Below the pieces are notes generated by a model. The model worked only from the letters and a program-made list of their open reading frames with translations. It ran no database searches and was not told where the DNA came from. From Cymbidium sinense (taxonomy: Eukaryota > Streptophyta > Magnoliopsida > Asparagales > Orchidaceae), in contig CM038214.1 of the NCBI GenBank assembly GCA_021442155.1, positions 140,034,040 through 140,098,039 on the forward strand: a stretch of DNA of 64,000 bases. Direction: 5' to 3'. The translations under genes and the position numbers were made by a program. Each line of letters opens with the position of its first letter. Positions within the stretch are counted from its first letter, which is position 1. Shown piece by piece: positions 35,961-46,150 of this stretch.

Positions 35961-36814
35961 GGTTTTTTAAATAGGATTGTATTTACGGTTTAGTGTTTTT
36001 TAAAAAAAATAAGTAAACCTTTATGTTTAGGTTTATTTTGTTTATTTAGTTTATTTAATTTTTTATAGTTTATTTTATTTTATTTATTTTTATTTTTATA
36101 TATATTTTATTTTTATTTAGTTTAGTTTATTTATTTTAAGTTTATTTCTTTTAGGTTGGATTTTTTATTTTAGTTCATTTTTTAGGTTTTGGCTTGGGTT
36201 TATGTTTTAGTTGAGTTTTATTTTTATTTTATCTTTTGGGTTTAGGTTTTATTTTTATTTTAGGTTTTACATTTACTTTTATTTTATTTTGTTTAGTTTA
36301 GGTTTTATTTTAGGTTTATTTTTAGGTTTTATTTTTTAGTTTAGATTTATTTTAGTTCATTTTATTTTATTTAATTTATGTTTAGGTTTAGTTTATTTTA
36401 TTTTAGGTTTAGTTTTATTTATTTTAGTTTATTTTTAGTTTAGTTTAGGTTTTTATTTTATTTATTTTATTTTATTTTTAGTTTTTATTAGTTTAGGGTT
36501 TAAGTTTTATTTTTATTTATTTTTATACTTTATTTTAGGCTTATTTAGGTTTAGGTTTTATTTTTTTTGTTTGAATTTATTTTATTTTATATTTAGTTTT
36601 ATTTTATTAAGGATTTTATTCATAGGTTTATTTTATTTTCTAATTTAGTTTAAGTTTTTCTTTATTTTATTTTAGTTAGTTTTTATTTTTTATTTTATTT
36701 TTTTTTTAGGTTTAGGTTTAAGTTTTAGTTTAGGTTTTATTTTATTATTATATTTTATGAGGTTGATGTTTATTTATTCTTTAGGTTTAATTTAGTTTAG
36801 GTTTTAGGTTTGGT
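35961..36814 (+). repeat. Boundary motif and AT-rich block
   Basis: The boundary motif AAATAAGTAAACCTTTATG lies at about 36,007; the AT-rich part repeats 32,700-33,530. Confidence 0.87.
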
Positions 36815-37330
36815 TTTAGGGCCATGGTTTTGGGTTTAGAGTTTAGGGTGTGGATCAGAGTCTGTGGTAGGGTTTAGGGTTTTAGGTTTAGGTCAGGGCC
36901 TAGGGTTAGGGTTTAGGGTTTAGGTTTTAGGCTTTAGGGCAGGGTTAGGTTTAAGGCCTAGGGTTTAGGGCTTAGCACTCAGGTGTTAGGGATCAGGGCC
37001 CAGGGTCAGTTCTTTCTCTTTTGTTTTAGGGTTTAAGGTTTATGGTTTTTAGGGTTTAAGGTATGATTTAGATTTAGGCCTGGGTTTAAGGCCTTAGCCT
37101 TAGTTTAGGTTTATTTTAAATTCAAACCACAGTGGTAGTATTCTTTAGATTTTGTTTAGGGTTTTGGGATGCCTGGTTGGATCTTGTGAGTTTAGGGTCA
37201 GGAGTTCAGGGTTTAGGATTTAGGGTTTAGGGCCTAGGTTTAGGTCAGGGTCCTGCCTTAGTGCCTGATTCTTAAGGTTTCTTAGGGTTTGGGGCTTAGG
37301 GTTTAGGGTTTAGGGTTTAGGGTTATAGGT
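36815..37330 (+). repeat. GC-shifted telomere-like island
   Basis: GGGTCAGGGCCTAGGG and AGGCCTGGG words grade into TTTAGGG at about 37,290. A GR-RBP module would be expected near here if the 3.4-kb unit repeated a third time, but none is found. Confidence 0.75.
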
Positions 37331-38262
37331 TTAGTATTGTAGGTTTAGGGTTTAGGGTTTATGGTTTGAGGTTTATGATTTTGGGTTTATCTTTTTAATT
37401 AAGTAAATTCATAAGTTTAAGTTTATTTAATTTATTTATTTTTGTTTAAGTTTATTATTCATTTTTATTTTGTTTAGTTTATTTATTTTAGGTTTATTTA
37501 TTTTAGTTTTAGTTTATTTTTTTTTTTATTTTAGTTTAGTTTAGGTTTATTTTTAGTTGAGTTTTATTTTTATTTTATCTAGGTTTAGTTTTTTTAGGGT
37601 TTATGGGGTTTAGGTTTCAAGTTTTGGGTTTTAGGGTTTAGGCTTTAGGGTTTAGGGTTTAGTATTTAGGCTTTAGGGTTAAGAGTTTTTAGGGTTTGCG
37701 ATTTTTATTTATTGATTTTAGTTTATTTTTTTTATTTTTTTTATTTTTAAAGTTTAGGATTTATAGTTTAGGTTTTAGGTTCAGGGTTGAGGTTTTAGTT
37801 TATGTTTATTTTTAATTTCAATAAACTGATAAATTTACGTTATTTCAAATTAATTTTTAGTGATTAGGGTTAGCTTAAGGTTTAGGGTTTTTTTTTTTAA
37901 ATTAAGTATACCAGCATGTTTAGGTTTATTTAGTTTATTCATTTTATTTTTTATTTATTTTAATTTAATTTATTTTAATTTTTATTTATGTTTATTGTTT
38001 ATTTTCTTAGTTTAGTTTATTTATTTTAGTTTAGGTTTTTTTTAAATTTATTTTTTAGGTTTAGGTTTAGGTTTAGGTTTAGGGTTATTTTTTAGTTAGG
38101 TTTTATTTTTATTTTATTTTTTGGTTTAGGTTTTACTTTTTCTTTTTAGGTTGAAGTTTAGGTTTTGGATTTTTATTTTAGGTTTATTTTTAGTTTTTAT
38201 TTTTATGTTTAAGTTTAGGTTTAATTTTAGTTTTTATTTATTTTATTTGTACTTTAGGTTTA
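37331..38262 (+). repeat. Short satellite units with two boundary motifs
   Basis: Boundary motifs at about 37,397 (AATTAAGTAAATTCATAAG) and 37,899 (AATTAAGTATACCAGCATG) are only 0.5 kb apart. The AT-rich block after the second is interrupted at 38,263 by a LINE. The open frame at 38,151-38,360 mixes repeat and LINE sequence. Confidence 0.85.
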
Positions 38263-39136
38263 GGAGGATTGACAAAATATTTTCCTATTTCAGTTGGCTT
38301 ACATCAAGGATCAACTTTAAGCCTTTATCTCTTTGCTTTAGATATGGATGTTCTTACTAGGCATTTACAGGAAGATGTACCTTGGTGTATGCTTTTTGCT
38401 GATGACATTCTTCTTGTTGATAAGTCTAGAGAGGGAGTCCAAGAGAAACTTGAATTATGGAGGTCAATATTAGAGTCTAAATATTTTTGTTTAAGTAGAT
38501 CTAAAACTGAGTATATGGAGTGTAATTTTAGTTGTAGAAGTTCTAGTGGTAGTGTTGTAACATTAGGTGAACAAGTCATTAATAAGAGTGAGCGATTTAG
38601 ATATTTAGGCTCTATTGTTCAAAATGATGGTGAAATAGAAGGATATGTTAATAGTAGAATTCAATTGGATGGTTGAAGTGGAGGAATGCATCTGGCCTGT
38701 TGTGTGATAGAAAAGTACCTCCTAAACTTAACTGAAAATTTTATAAGATGGTGGTAAGACCTGCAATGATTTATGGTGCAGAATGTTGGCCAATAAAAGG
38801 GAAGCATGAGACTAAGTTAAGTGTAAAATGATAAGGATGCTCGTGGATGATGGCTTAACTCTTAGAGGTAAAATACCTAAATGAGTATGTTCAGGAAAAG
38901 TTTCAAGAGCAATAAGATTAGAGAGAGTCACCTTAGATGGTTTGGCCACATAAAGCGTCAACCGTCTAATGACCCGGTTAAGAGAGGAGACGCATTAGAT
39001 TTGCCTTATGTTAATAAAGGCAGGTATAAAAAGACATGGTTAAGATGTATAAAAATGACCTTAGTATACTTGAATTAAATGAGAATTTGACACATAATAG
39101 GACATAGTGGAGACGAAGGATTCATGTAGCAGTTGT
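38263..39136 (+). pseudogene. LINE (L1-like) reverse transcriptase fragment
   Basis: Translation starts at GGLTKYFPIS and continues GLHQGSTLSLYLFALDMD, VPWCMLFADDILLVD, then the thumb-like LELWRSILESK and SKTEYMECNFS segments. A one-base frame change near 38,660 leads into WLKWRNASGLLCDRK and then RPAMIYGAECWP. A later segment (38,918-39,080) reads IRESHLRWFGHIKRQ with KTW, and the end resembles WRRRIHVA. This is the C-terminal half of a plant non-LTR RT; FADD is the catalytic box. Stops and frameshifts make it dead. Array sequence abuts both ends, and no target-site duplication can be recognised in the repeat. Confidence 0.9.
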
Positions 39137-39440
39137 AGGTTTTTTATTTTTTTTTATTTTATATTTTATTTACTTTTAGGTTTAAGTTTAGGTTTAGGTT
39201 TTAGTTTTAGTTTTTATTTTATTTTATTTTATTTTTTTTATTTTGGCCTAAGTTTTTTATTTATTTTATTTTTAGGTTTTATTTAGTTTAGATTTAGGTT
39301 TTTAGCTTTTTAGAGTTTAGGGTTTAGGGTTCAAGGTTTAGGGTTAGTTGAGGATTTAAGATTTGGGGTTTAGGGTTTAGGGTTTAGGTGTTAGGTCAAG
39401 GGTTCAGGTTTTAGTTTAGGGTTTAGGGTTTTTTATTTTT
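39137..39440 (+). repeat. AT-rich to TTTAGGG satellite
   Basis: Continues the unit interrupted by the LINE; the second boundary word TTTTTAGCTTTTTAGAG lies at about 39,300. Confidence 0.85.
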
Positions 39441-39746
39441 TTAATAGAGAACAAATTTAGATTCAATATTTCTTCATTTTGATTTCATCAACCAAGTAAC
39501 AAACCAAGTTGTCTAAGAAACAAGCATGACATAAACAAAAATGAGCACGCATAGAGCAAATCAAAAACCCTAGATAGCTAGAATCATATCTATAGTAAAG
39601 ACACCATAGTTGTAACCTTCATCGCTCCTCCTACTATCATAACCACCATTGCTCCGACCACCACCTCCATATCCACCACCACCTCTAGATCCCCCACCAC
39701 CACTACGATAACTGACGCCTCCGCCTTCACCTCCATTGTCATAACC
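39441..39746 (-). pseudogene. GR-RBP 3' module, copy 7 (truncated and internally deleted)
   Basis: The UTR part is intact at the left, but about 130-150 bp holding the stop and the SHYSRG end are missing, joined at about 39,602 (AAGACACCATAG). The right edge is lost within the Gly-rich tail at about 39,746, so the RRM tail is absent. AT-rich array follows directly. Confidence 0.8.
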
Positions 39747-41240
39747 TTAGTTTATTTTTTAAGTTTTGGTTTATTTTTTAGTTGAGTTTTATTTTTATTT
39801 TATTATTTAGGTTTAGGTTTTATTTTTTATTTTTTGGTTTAGGTTTAGGTTTTTATTTTATTTTTTTAGGTTTAGGATTTAAGTTTTTATTTCGGGTTTA
39901 TTTATCGATTTTATTTCTTTAGTTTAGGTTTAGGCTTTATTTTTAATTTATTTTATTTTATTTAGTTTAGGTTTAGGTTGAGTTTATTTTAGGTTTTATT
40001 TATTTTAGTTTATTTTATTTTTGTTTTGGTTTAGGATTATTTTATTTTGTTTATTTTATTTTTATTTTAAGTTTAGGTTTTTTTAATTTAGGGTTTAAGT
40101 TTTATTTTTTATTTATTTTTTAGGTTTAGGTTCTTATTTAGTTTTTATTTTATCTTATTTTATTTAAGGTTTATTTTTATTTTACATTTAGTTTTTATTT
40201 TAGTTATCCTTTTTGTTATTAGATTTATTTTATTTTTTAGTTTAGTTTAGGTTTTTATTTATTTATTATAGTTTATTAATATTAGTTTCTCTTATTTTAT
40301 TTTTAAGTTTAGGTTTAGTTTTTATTTTAGGTTTTTATTTTACTATTTTTTTTTATTTTTTTTAGGTTTAGGTTTTTTATATTTTTTTTAGGTTTATTTA
40401 TTTAGGTTTAGGTTTTAGGTTTTAGCTTCAGTTTTAGGCTTTCAGGCTTGATCTTTAGCCTGGGTTTTTTTATTTTGTTCAGGTTTAGGGTTTAGGGTTT
40501 AGGGTTTAGTGTTTAAGATTTGGGATTAGTGTTTAGGGTTTAGAGTTAACTTAAGATTCTTTTTAATTAAGTAAACTCATAGGTTTAGGTTTATTTATTT
40601 TATTAAGTTTATTTTTTATTTATTTTAGTTTATTTTATTTTTTATTTTTATTTTTATTTATTTTTATTTTGTTCAATTTATTTATTTTATTTAATTTAGT
40701 TTAGGTTTTCATTTTAGCTTATTTTTTTATGTTTAAATTTATATTTTAGTTGAGTTTTATTTTATATTATTTTCAAGTTTAGATTTTATTTTTAGTTTTT
40801 ATGTTTATGTTTAGGTTTTTATTTTAATTTTTTTAGGTTTAGGTTTTAGGATTTTATTTTAGGTTTATTTTTAATTTAGAGTTTATGTTTTATTTTTTAT
40901 TTATTTTTAAGTTTTATATTTAAGTTTATTTACTATTTTTTTAGTTTGGTTTTTTATTTTAGGTTCATATATTTTTTTGTTTTAGTTTAGGTTTTTATTT
41001 ATTTTATTTTAGTTTATTTTATTTTATTTTAGGTTTAGGTTTAAGTTTTTGTTTAAGTTTTAGTTTATGTTTTCTTTTTATTTTATATTTTTATTTTATT
41101 TTGGTTTAAGTTTATTTATTTATTTTATTTTTAGGTTTTATTTAGATTAGCTTTAGGTTTTTCATTTTCAGGGTTTAGGGCTTAGGGTTTAGGGTTTAGG
41201 TCTTAAGGTTTAGGTTTGAGCGTTTAGGGTTTTAGGGTTT
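39747..41240 (+). repeat. AT-rich and TTTAGGG satellite with a boundary motif
   Basis: AT-rich DNA from 39,747 starts inside a unit, at TTTTAGTTGAGTTTTATTTT. A boundary motif AATTAAGTAAACTCATAGG lies at about 40,565. TTTAGGG-like DNA runs from about 41,170 to the strand switch at 41,240. Confidence 0.86.
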
Positions 41241-41317
41241 AAATAAAATAAAAAATAAAATAAACTAAAATAAATAAAAATTAAACTAAATAAACCTAAA
41301 CATACTAATTTACTTAA

Positions 41318-41389
<72 letters not shown>

Positions 41390-42048
41390 TTAAACCCTAA
41401 ACCCTAAAACTAATCCTAAACCCTAAACCTTAAATCTACAACCCTAAACTTATAACCCTAAACCCTAAACCCTAAACCTTAAAACCCTAAACCCTAAATG
41501 CTAAACCTTGAACCCTAAACCTACAACATTAAACCCTAAACCCTAAATCCTTAAAAACCTAAAACCCTAAGATAACCCTAAACCTGAAACCATAATTAAT
41601 ATACCGTAAAAACCCTAAACCCTTAAGCCTAAACACTAAACCCTAAACCCTAAACCCTAACCTTAAATCCTAAACCCTAAAACCTAAACCCTAAAACCAT
41701 AAAACCCAAACCCTAAACCCTAAAAACTTAAAAACCTAAACCTAAACTTAAAAAAAAACCTAAAACTCAAATAAGTAAAAAACCTAAACCTAAATATAAT
41801 AAAATAAAATAAAATAAAATAAAAATTGAAACTAAAACCTAAACTTAAACCTTAAAATAAAATAAAATAAACTAATAAAAAAATTAATATAAAATAATTA
41901 ATAACCTAAGCTAAACTAAAAAATAAAATAAACCTATAAAAACCTAAATGAAGTAAAAACTAAATGTAAAATAAAAATAAAATAAACCTAAAAAAATAAA
42001 ATAAAATAAAAACTAAATAAAAACCTAAACCCAAAAATAAACCTAAAT
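41241..42048 (-). repeat. Inverted satellite unit
   Basis: Here the + strand abruptly becomes AAATAAAATA/CCTAAA-rich. It contains ATACTAATTTACTTAACTT, the reverse complement of the boundary motif, then the (AT)n core, many CCCTAAA words, and AATAAAATAAAATAAAA; the order is that of a normal unit read backwards. The switch back to TTTATTTTT occurs at about 42,048. Confidence 0.9.
41320..41385. repeat. (AT)n microsatellite
   Basis: An uninterrupted alternating TA/AT run of about 66 bases, next to the boundary motif inside the inverted unit. It occupies the place of the poly-T stretch that precedes the motif in other units. Confidence 0.95.
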
Positions 42049-42171
42049 TATTTTTTTATTTTTTATTTTTGTGGTTTAGGTTTTTTTATTTTTTTTATTA
42101 GTTTAGGTTTGGGTTTAGGTTTGTGTATGTGGTTCTTTGTTTAGGGTTTAGAGTTTTTGATTTTTTTTTTT
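42049..42171 (+). repeat. Short AT-rich/TTTAGG stretch
   Basis: Normal orientation resumes before GR-RBP module copy 8. Confidence 0.8.
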
Positions 42172-42589
42172 TAACAAAGAACATAGTTCTCTAAGACACA
42201 AGCAATGACTTAGATAAAAAATGAGCACACATAGAGCAAATTAAAAACCCTAGATAACTAGAACCATCTCTACTACAAAGATATAGTTTCATAAGCAAAT
42301 GAGATTAGTTTTCTCTAGTTCCCATTAGAACCACCCCAACCTCTCGAGTAGCAAGATCCACCATCATATCGCTGATCTCTCCCTCTGCCACCAACACCAC
42401 TATAACCTCCGTCGCTCCTCCCGCCTACATAACCACCACTGCTCCTACCACCACCTCCACATCCACTAGTACTTCCAGATCCCCCACTACCACTGTGATA
42501 ACCATCGCCTCCACCTTTGCATCAACCACCAGATCTAGACTGAGCCTGGTTGACGATGATGTTCCTACCGTCAAGGTTCTGCACATTCA
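42172..42589 (-). pseudogene. GR-RBP 3' module, copy 8
   Basis: Module with about 55 bp deleted from the far UTR (AACAAAGAAC joined to ATAGTTCTCTAAGAC). The coding part is complete from the RRM tail (NVQNLDGRNIIVNQAQSRSGG) through a Gly-rich tail to the C-terminus and stop. Substitutions and frame changes are present. The conserved flank follows. Confidence 0.84.
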
Positions 42590-43951
42590 TAAGGTTTAGG
42601 TTCATTAGGTTTTAGAGTTTAGGTTTATTTTTAATTTATTTAGTTACTTTAGATTTTGGTTTAGGGTTTAGGATTTAGGGTAAGAGTTTAGGGTTTAGGG
42701 TTTAGGATTTATGATTTAGGGTTTCGAGTTTAGGGTTTTAAGCTTTATGCTTTTAGTGTTTAGCATTTAGGGTTATGGCTTAGGGTTTAGGGGTTAGGTT
42801 TTCTAGTAGTTAGGGGTTAAGGTTGTAGGTTTAGTGTTTAGGGTTTAAGATTTAATGTTTACGAGTTTTCTTTTTTTAAAAAAAGAATGAAGTAAATCAG
42901 TAGGTTTAGGTTTATCTAGTTTATTTTTTATTTATTTTAGTTTTTTATTTTATTATTTTTATTTAGGATTATTTTTTATTTTTATTTAGTTTAGTTTATT
43001 TATTTTAGATTTTTTATTTTAGGTTCATTTATTTTAATTCAAGTTTTTTATTTTAGTTTATTTTATAGGTTTAGGTTTATTTTTTAGTTGAGTTTCATTT
43101 TTATTTTATTTCTTAAGTTTAGGTTTTATTTTTTATTTTTAGATTTAGGTTGTTTTTATTTTATTTTATTAGGTTAAGGTTTTAGGTTTTTATCTTAATT
43201 TATCTAATGGTTTTATTTTTTTAGTTTAGGTTTAGGTTTATTTTTAGTTTATTAGATTTTATTTAGTTTAGGTTTAGGTTTAGGTTTAGCTTTTATTTAG
43301 ATTTAGGTTTTATTTATTTTAGTTTAGGTTTAGGTTTATTTTGTTTTTATTTTAGGTTTAAGTTTTGTTTTTAGTTTGGAGTTTATGTTTTATTTTTTAT
43401 TTATTTTTTGGTTTTATTTTTAAGGATTATTTTTTAGGTTTAAGTTTTAATATTATTTTTATTTTATTTTATTTTATTTTTATTTTAGGTTTAGTTTTTA
43501 TTTTTTATTTTAGGTTTATTTTAGTTTTATTTTAGGTTTAGTTTTTGTTTTATTTAGCTTTTTTATTTTTTTAGTTTAATTAGGGTTTTTATGTATATTA
43601 TTTTAGTTTAATTTTTTTATTTGATTTTCTGTTTAAGTTTAGGTTTTAGTTTATGTTTTTATTTTATTTTAATTTAGGTATATTTATTTCTTTTTTTTAG
43701 TTTTATTTAGATTAGTTTTGGGTTTTTAGGTTTTTAGGATTTAGGGTTTTTTTTTTGGGTTTTAAGGTTCAAGGTTTAGGGTTTTGGTTTTAGGGTTTAT
43801 AGTTTACGATTTAAGTTTTATGGTTTAGGGTTTTGGGTTTAATGTTTTAGGGTTTAAGGTTTCATATTTAGGGTTTAGGGCTTTTAGGGTTTAGGGGTTT
43901 GGTTTTGGGCTCAGGTTTTAGTTTAGGGTTTAGGGTTTTTGGCCTTTTCTA
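42590..43951 (+). repeat. Complete satellite unit without interruption
   Basis: Flank (CATTAGGTTTTAGAG, TTTATTTAGTTACTTTAG), TTTAGGG block, a boundary motif AATGAAGTAAATCAGTAGG at about 42,886, AT-rich block with TTTTTTAGTTGAGTTTCATT, second boundary near 43,715, TTTAGGG block. A good reference copy of the unit. Confidence 0.88.
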
Positions 43952-44421
43952 TAATCAAGAACAAATTTAGATTCAACATTTTGTGTTTTTGATTTCATCA
44001 ACCAAGTAACACACTAAGTTTTCTAGCACACAAGCGACCACATAGATCAAAAATGAGCACGCATAAAGCAAATAAAAGACCCTGGATAACTAAAATTGTC
44101 TTTATAGAAAAGACAAAATTCTATAAGTAGTAGGTCAGATCAGCCATTCTTCAATTTCTCTAGTTCCCGTCAGAATCACTCCGGCCACTCGAGCAGTGGG
44201 ATCCACCATCATATCCCCGATCTCTCCCTCCGCCACCACCATGGCTGTAACCTTCATCACTCCTCCTGCCTCCCTAACCACCATCATTCACCACCACATC
44301 TATATCCACCAAAGACCGATCCCCACCACCATCGCGGGATAACCACAACATTCACCATCGCCTCCCAGCCTCTAGGCACTGGTTGATGGTGATGCTCCTG
44401 CCGTCAAGGTTCTGCCCATTC
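43952..44421 (-). pseudogene. GR-RBP 3' module, copy 9
   Basis: Full-length module with UTR, a C-terminus close to GSHCSSG..SDGN and stop, a Gly-rich tail and the RRM tail (NGQNLDGRSITIN). A stretch around 44,340-44,375 is scrambled by substitutions and an extra base, so the Gly-rich frame is broken. Confidence 0.84.
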
Positions 44422-45031
44422 TGAGGGTTTAGGTTTAGGTTTAGGTTTATTCAATTTTAGAGTTTAGGTTTATTTTTTAATTTGTTTAGTTATTTTAAGT
44501 TTAGGGTTTGGGGTTTAGGGTTTAGGGTTAGAGTTTAGGGTTTAGGGTTTATGGTTAAGGGTTTTAAGGTTTATGCTTTTTGGGTTTATGATTTAGTGTT
44601 AGGGTTTATGGTTTAGGGTTGAAGTTTTTTTAGGGTTTAAAGTTTACGGTTTAGGGTTTAGGGTTTACAGTTTAGAATTTGGGGTTTTTTTAATTAAGTA
44701 AATAGGTAGGTTTAGGTTTATTTAGTTTTTTTATTTTTTATTTTTAATTAGATTTATTTTTTATTCTTATTTAGTTTAGTTTATTTATTTTAGTTTATGT
44801 TTTTATTTTATTTTATTTTTTTAATTAATTTTTATTTTATTTTGATTTATGTTTATTTATTTATTTTATTTTTTTGGTTTTATTTAGTTTAGGTTTAGGT
44901 TTTTAGCTTTTAGGGTTTAGGGTTTAAAGTTTGGGGTTAGTTTAAAGTTTAGGGTTTAGGGTTTGGGGTTTATGATTTAGAATTTAGGGTTTAGGGTTTA
45001 GGATTTAGGAGTTATGGTTTAGGGTTTAGGG
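44422..45031 (+). repeat. Satellite up to the left edge of block B
   Basis: Conserved flank, TTTAGGG block, boundary motif AATTAAGTAAATAGGTAGG at about 44,691, a short AT-rich part, second boundary word TTTTTAGCTTTTAGGG at about 44,901, and TTTAGGG to 45,031. Confidence 0.87.
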
Positions 45032-45439
45032 TGCTTGAAATAGCTCAAACCTCCAACACCAAGGAGGGTTTTCTAGTTGCAAAGGGAAACTAGGGGAGGG
45101 TGACAACGTAGTAGCAGCAGCAGCTCACCATACTTGTCGATGATAGTCTAGTAGTGCAGCCACCATCCAAATCGAGTACTTCCTCCACTATTGCAGCTCC
45201 CCTTTTCTGCTAGGTTCTCTTCTACCGACAAGAGCATTGTATCTGTGAATAAGGTCAATAAATCTCTTACTCTGCTTACTTCACTTGATTTCTATCATGT
45301 ACCTCCACCCAAAAAGAAATTAATGAAGAAAGTTGATTCTAATATATTATTATCTTACGGTGCTCTTGATTTTATTCTATTAAATGGTCTCGAGTGAATA
45401 AAATAATATAGTAGTAGTTTTGATCCTTTCCTTTTTGAT
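45032..45439 (+). other. Left part of block B, possible gag remnant
   Basis: A 68-residue open segment (45,191-45,397), rich in Ser, Lys and Leu, with no motif I recognise; it runs into a stop and then into the clearer gag/protease region. Placement before that region suggests it belongs to gag, but this is inference. Confidence 0.4.
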
Positions 45440-46150
45440 TCAGAATCAAACTATTGTTCTTTGAATCAATCAGGTTCACCTCTTGAGATTGACTTGGAAT
45501 CATCTGACTCTGAGGTTCCCAAAGTAGAAGCTATAGGTATGTTCGATGAGAAGGTAGAACTTTCCATAAGTTCATCATTCCAAGAAGTAACTGAAGTTAA
45601 CCTACATAGTGGAAAAGTTCTATCTCCTAGGATAGTACCTCATGATAAGGGTAAGAAAGTCATTGGTTTTAGTGAGCAGATAGCCCCTTCATAGGATGCT
45701 CCACCCATAAATATGCTGTAGGGCACCAAGCCAGAGTTGATTACAATGTCCTAGCTCACCTTAAAAAGTTTCCAACTAAGTTAAGCAAATATGACACCCT
45801 TGTCTTATCCAAAGAGATGAGGGAATCTCTAATCAAAGCCTTACTTGATCTAGAGATATGCTTATGCATGAAACTCGAAGGACATCTTAGGAGTTACATT
45901 CAGCAATGAAGACTTACTCCTAGGGATGACCTAGCACAACTGTCTCTTTACATTACAGTGGATGTTGGCAAATACAGGCTATCAAGAGTTCTAGTTTACC
46001 TAGGTGTATTAGTCAATATTTTGATTCCAAAAACCCTTGCCTACTTGAGGATCAACATCTCAAAACTCCGAAAAGAAAGGATGATGTTGAGAGAAATCAA
46101 TGAACATGGCGAGAGGGTCTTGTGGTGTTTATTTTTTGGATGTATGTGAG
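45440..46150 (+). pseudogene. Gag C-terminus and protease N-terminal remnant
   Basis: A 77-residue open segment (45,461-45,694) contains EVNLHSGKVL, a motif typical of the gag-protease linker of Tat-type elements. It is followed by [32 protein letters not shown], and VLVYLGVLVNILIPKTL, which aligns with the aspartic protease active-site region. The expected catalytic Asp is Tyr here (YLG), so it is inactive. Protease would normally cut the polyprotein. Confidence 0.72.

Noticed and set aside
30477..37330. Regularly spaced repeats as a CRISPR array
   Set aside because: The spacing is over 1 kb, the repeats are degenerate satellite units, and the DNA is clearly a plant nuclear sequence.
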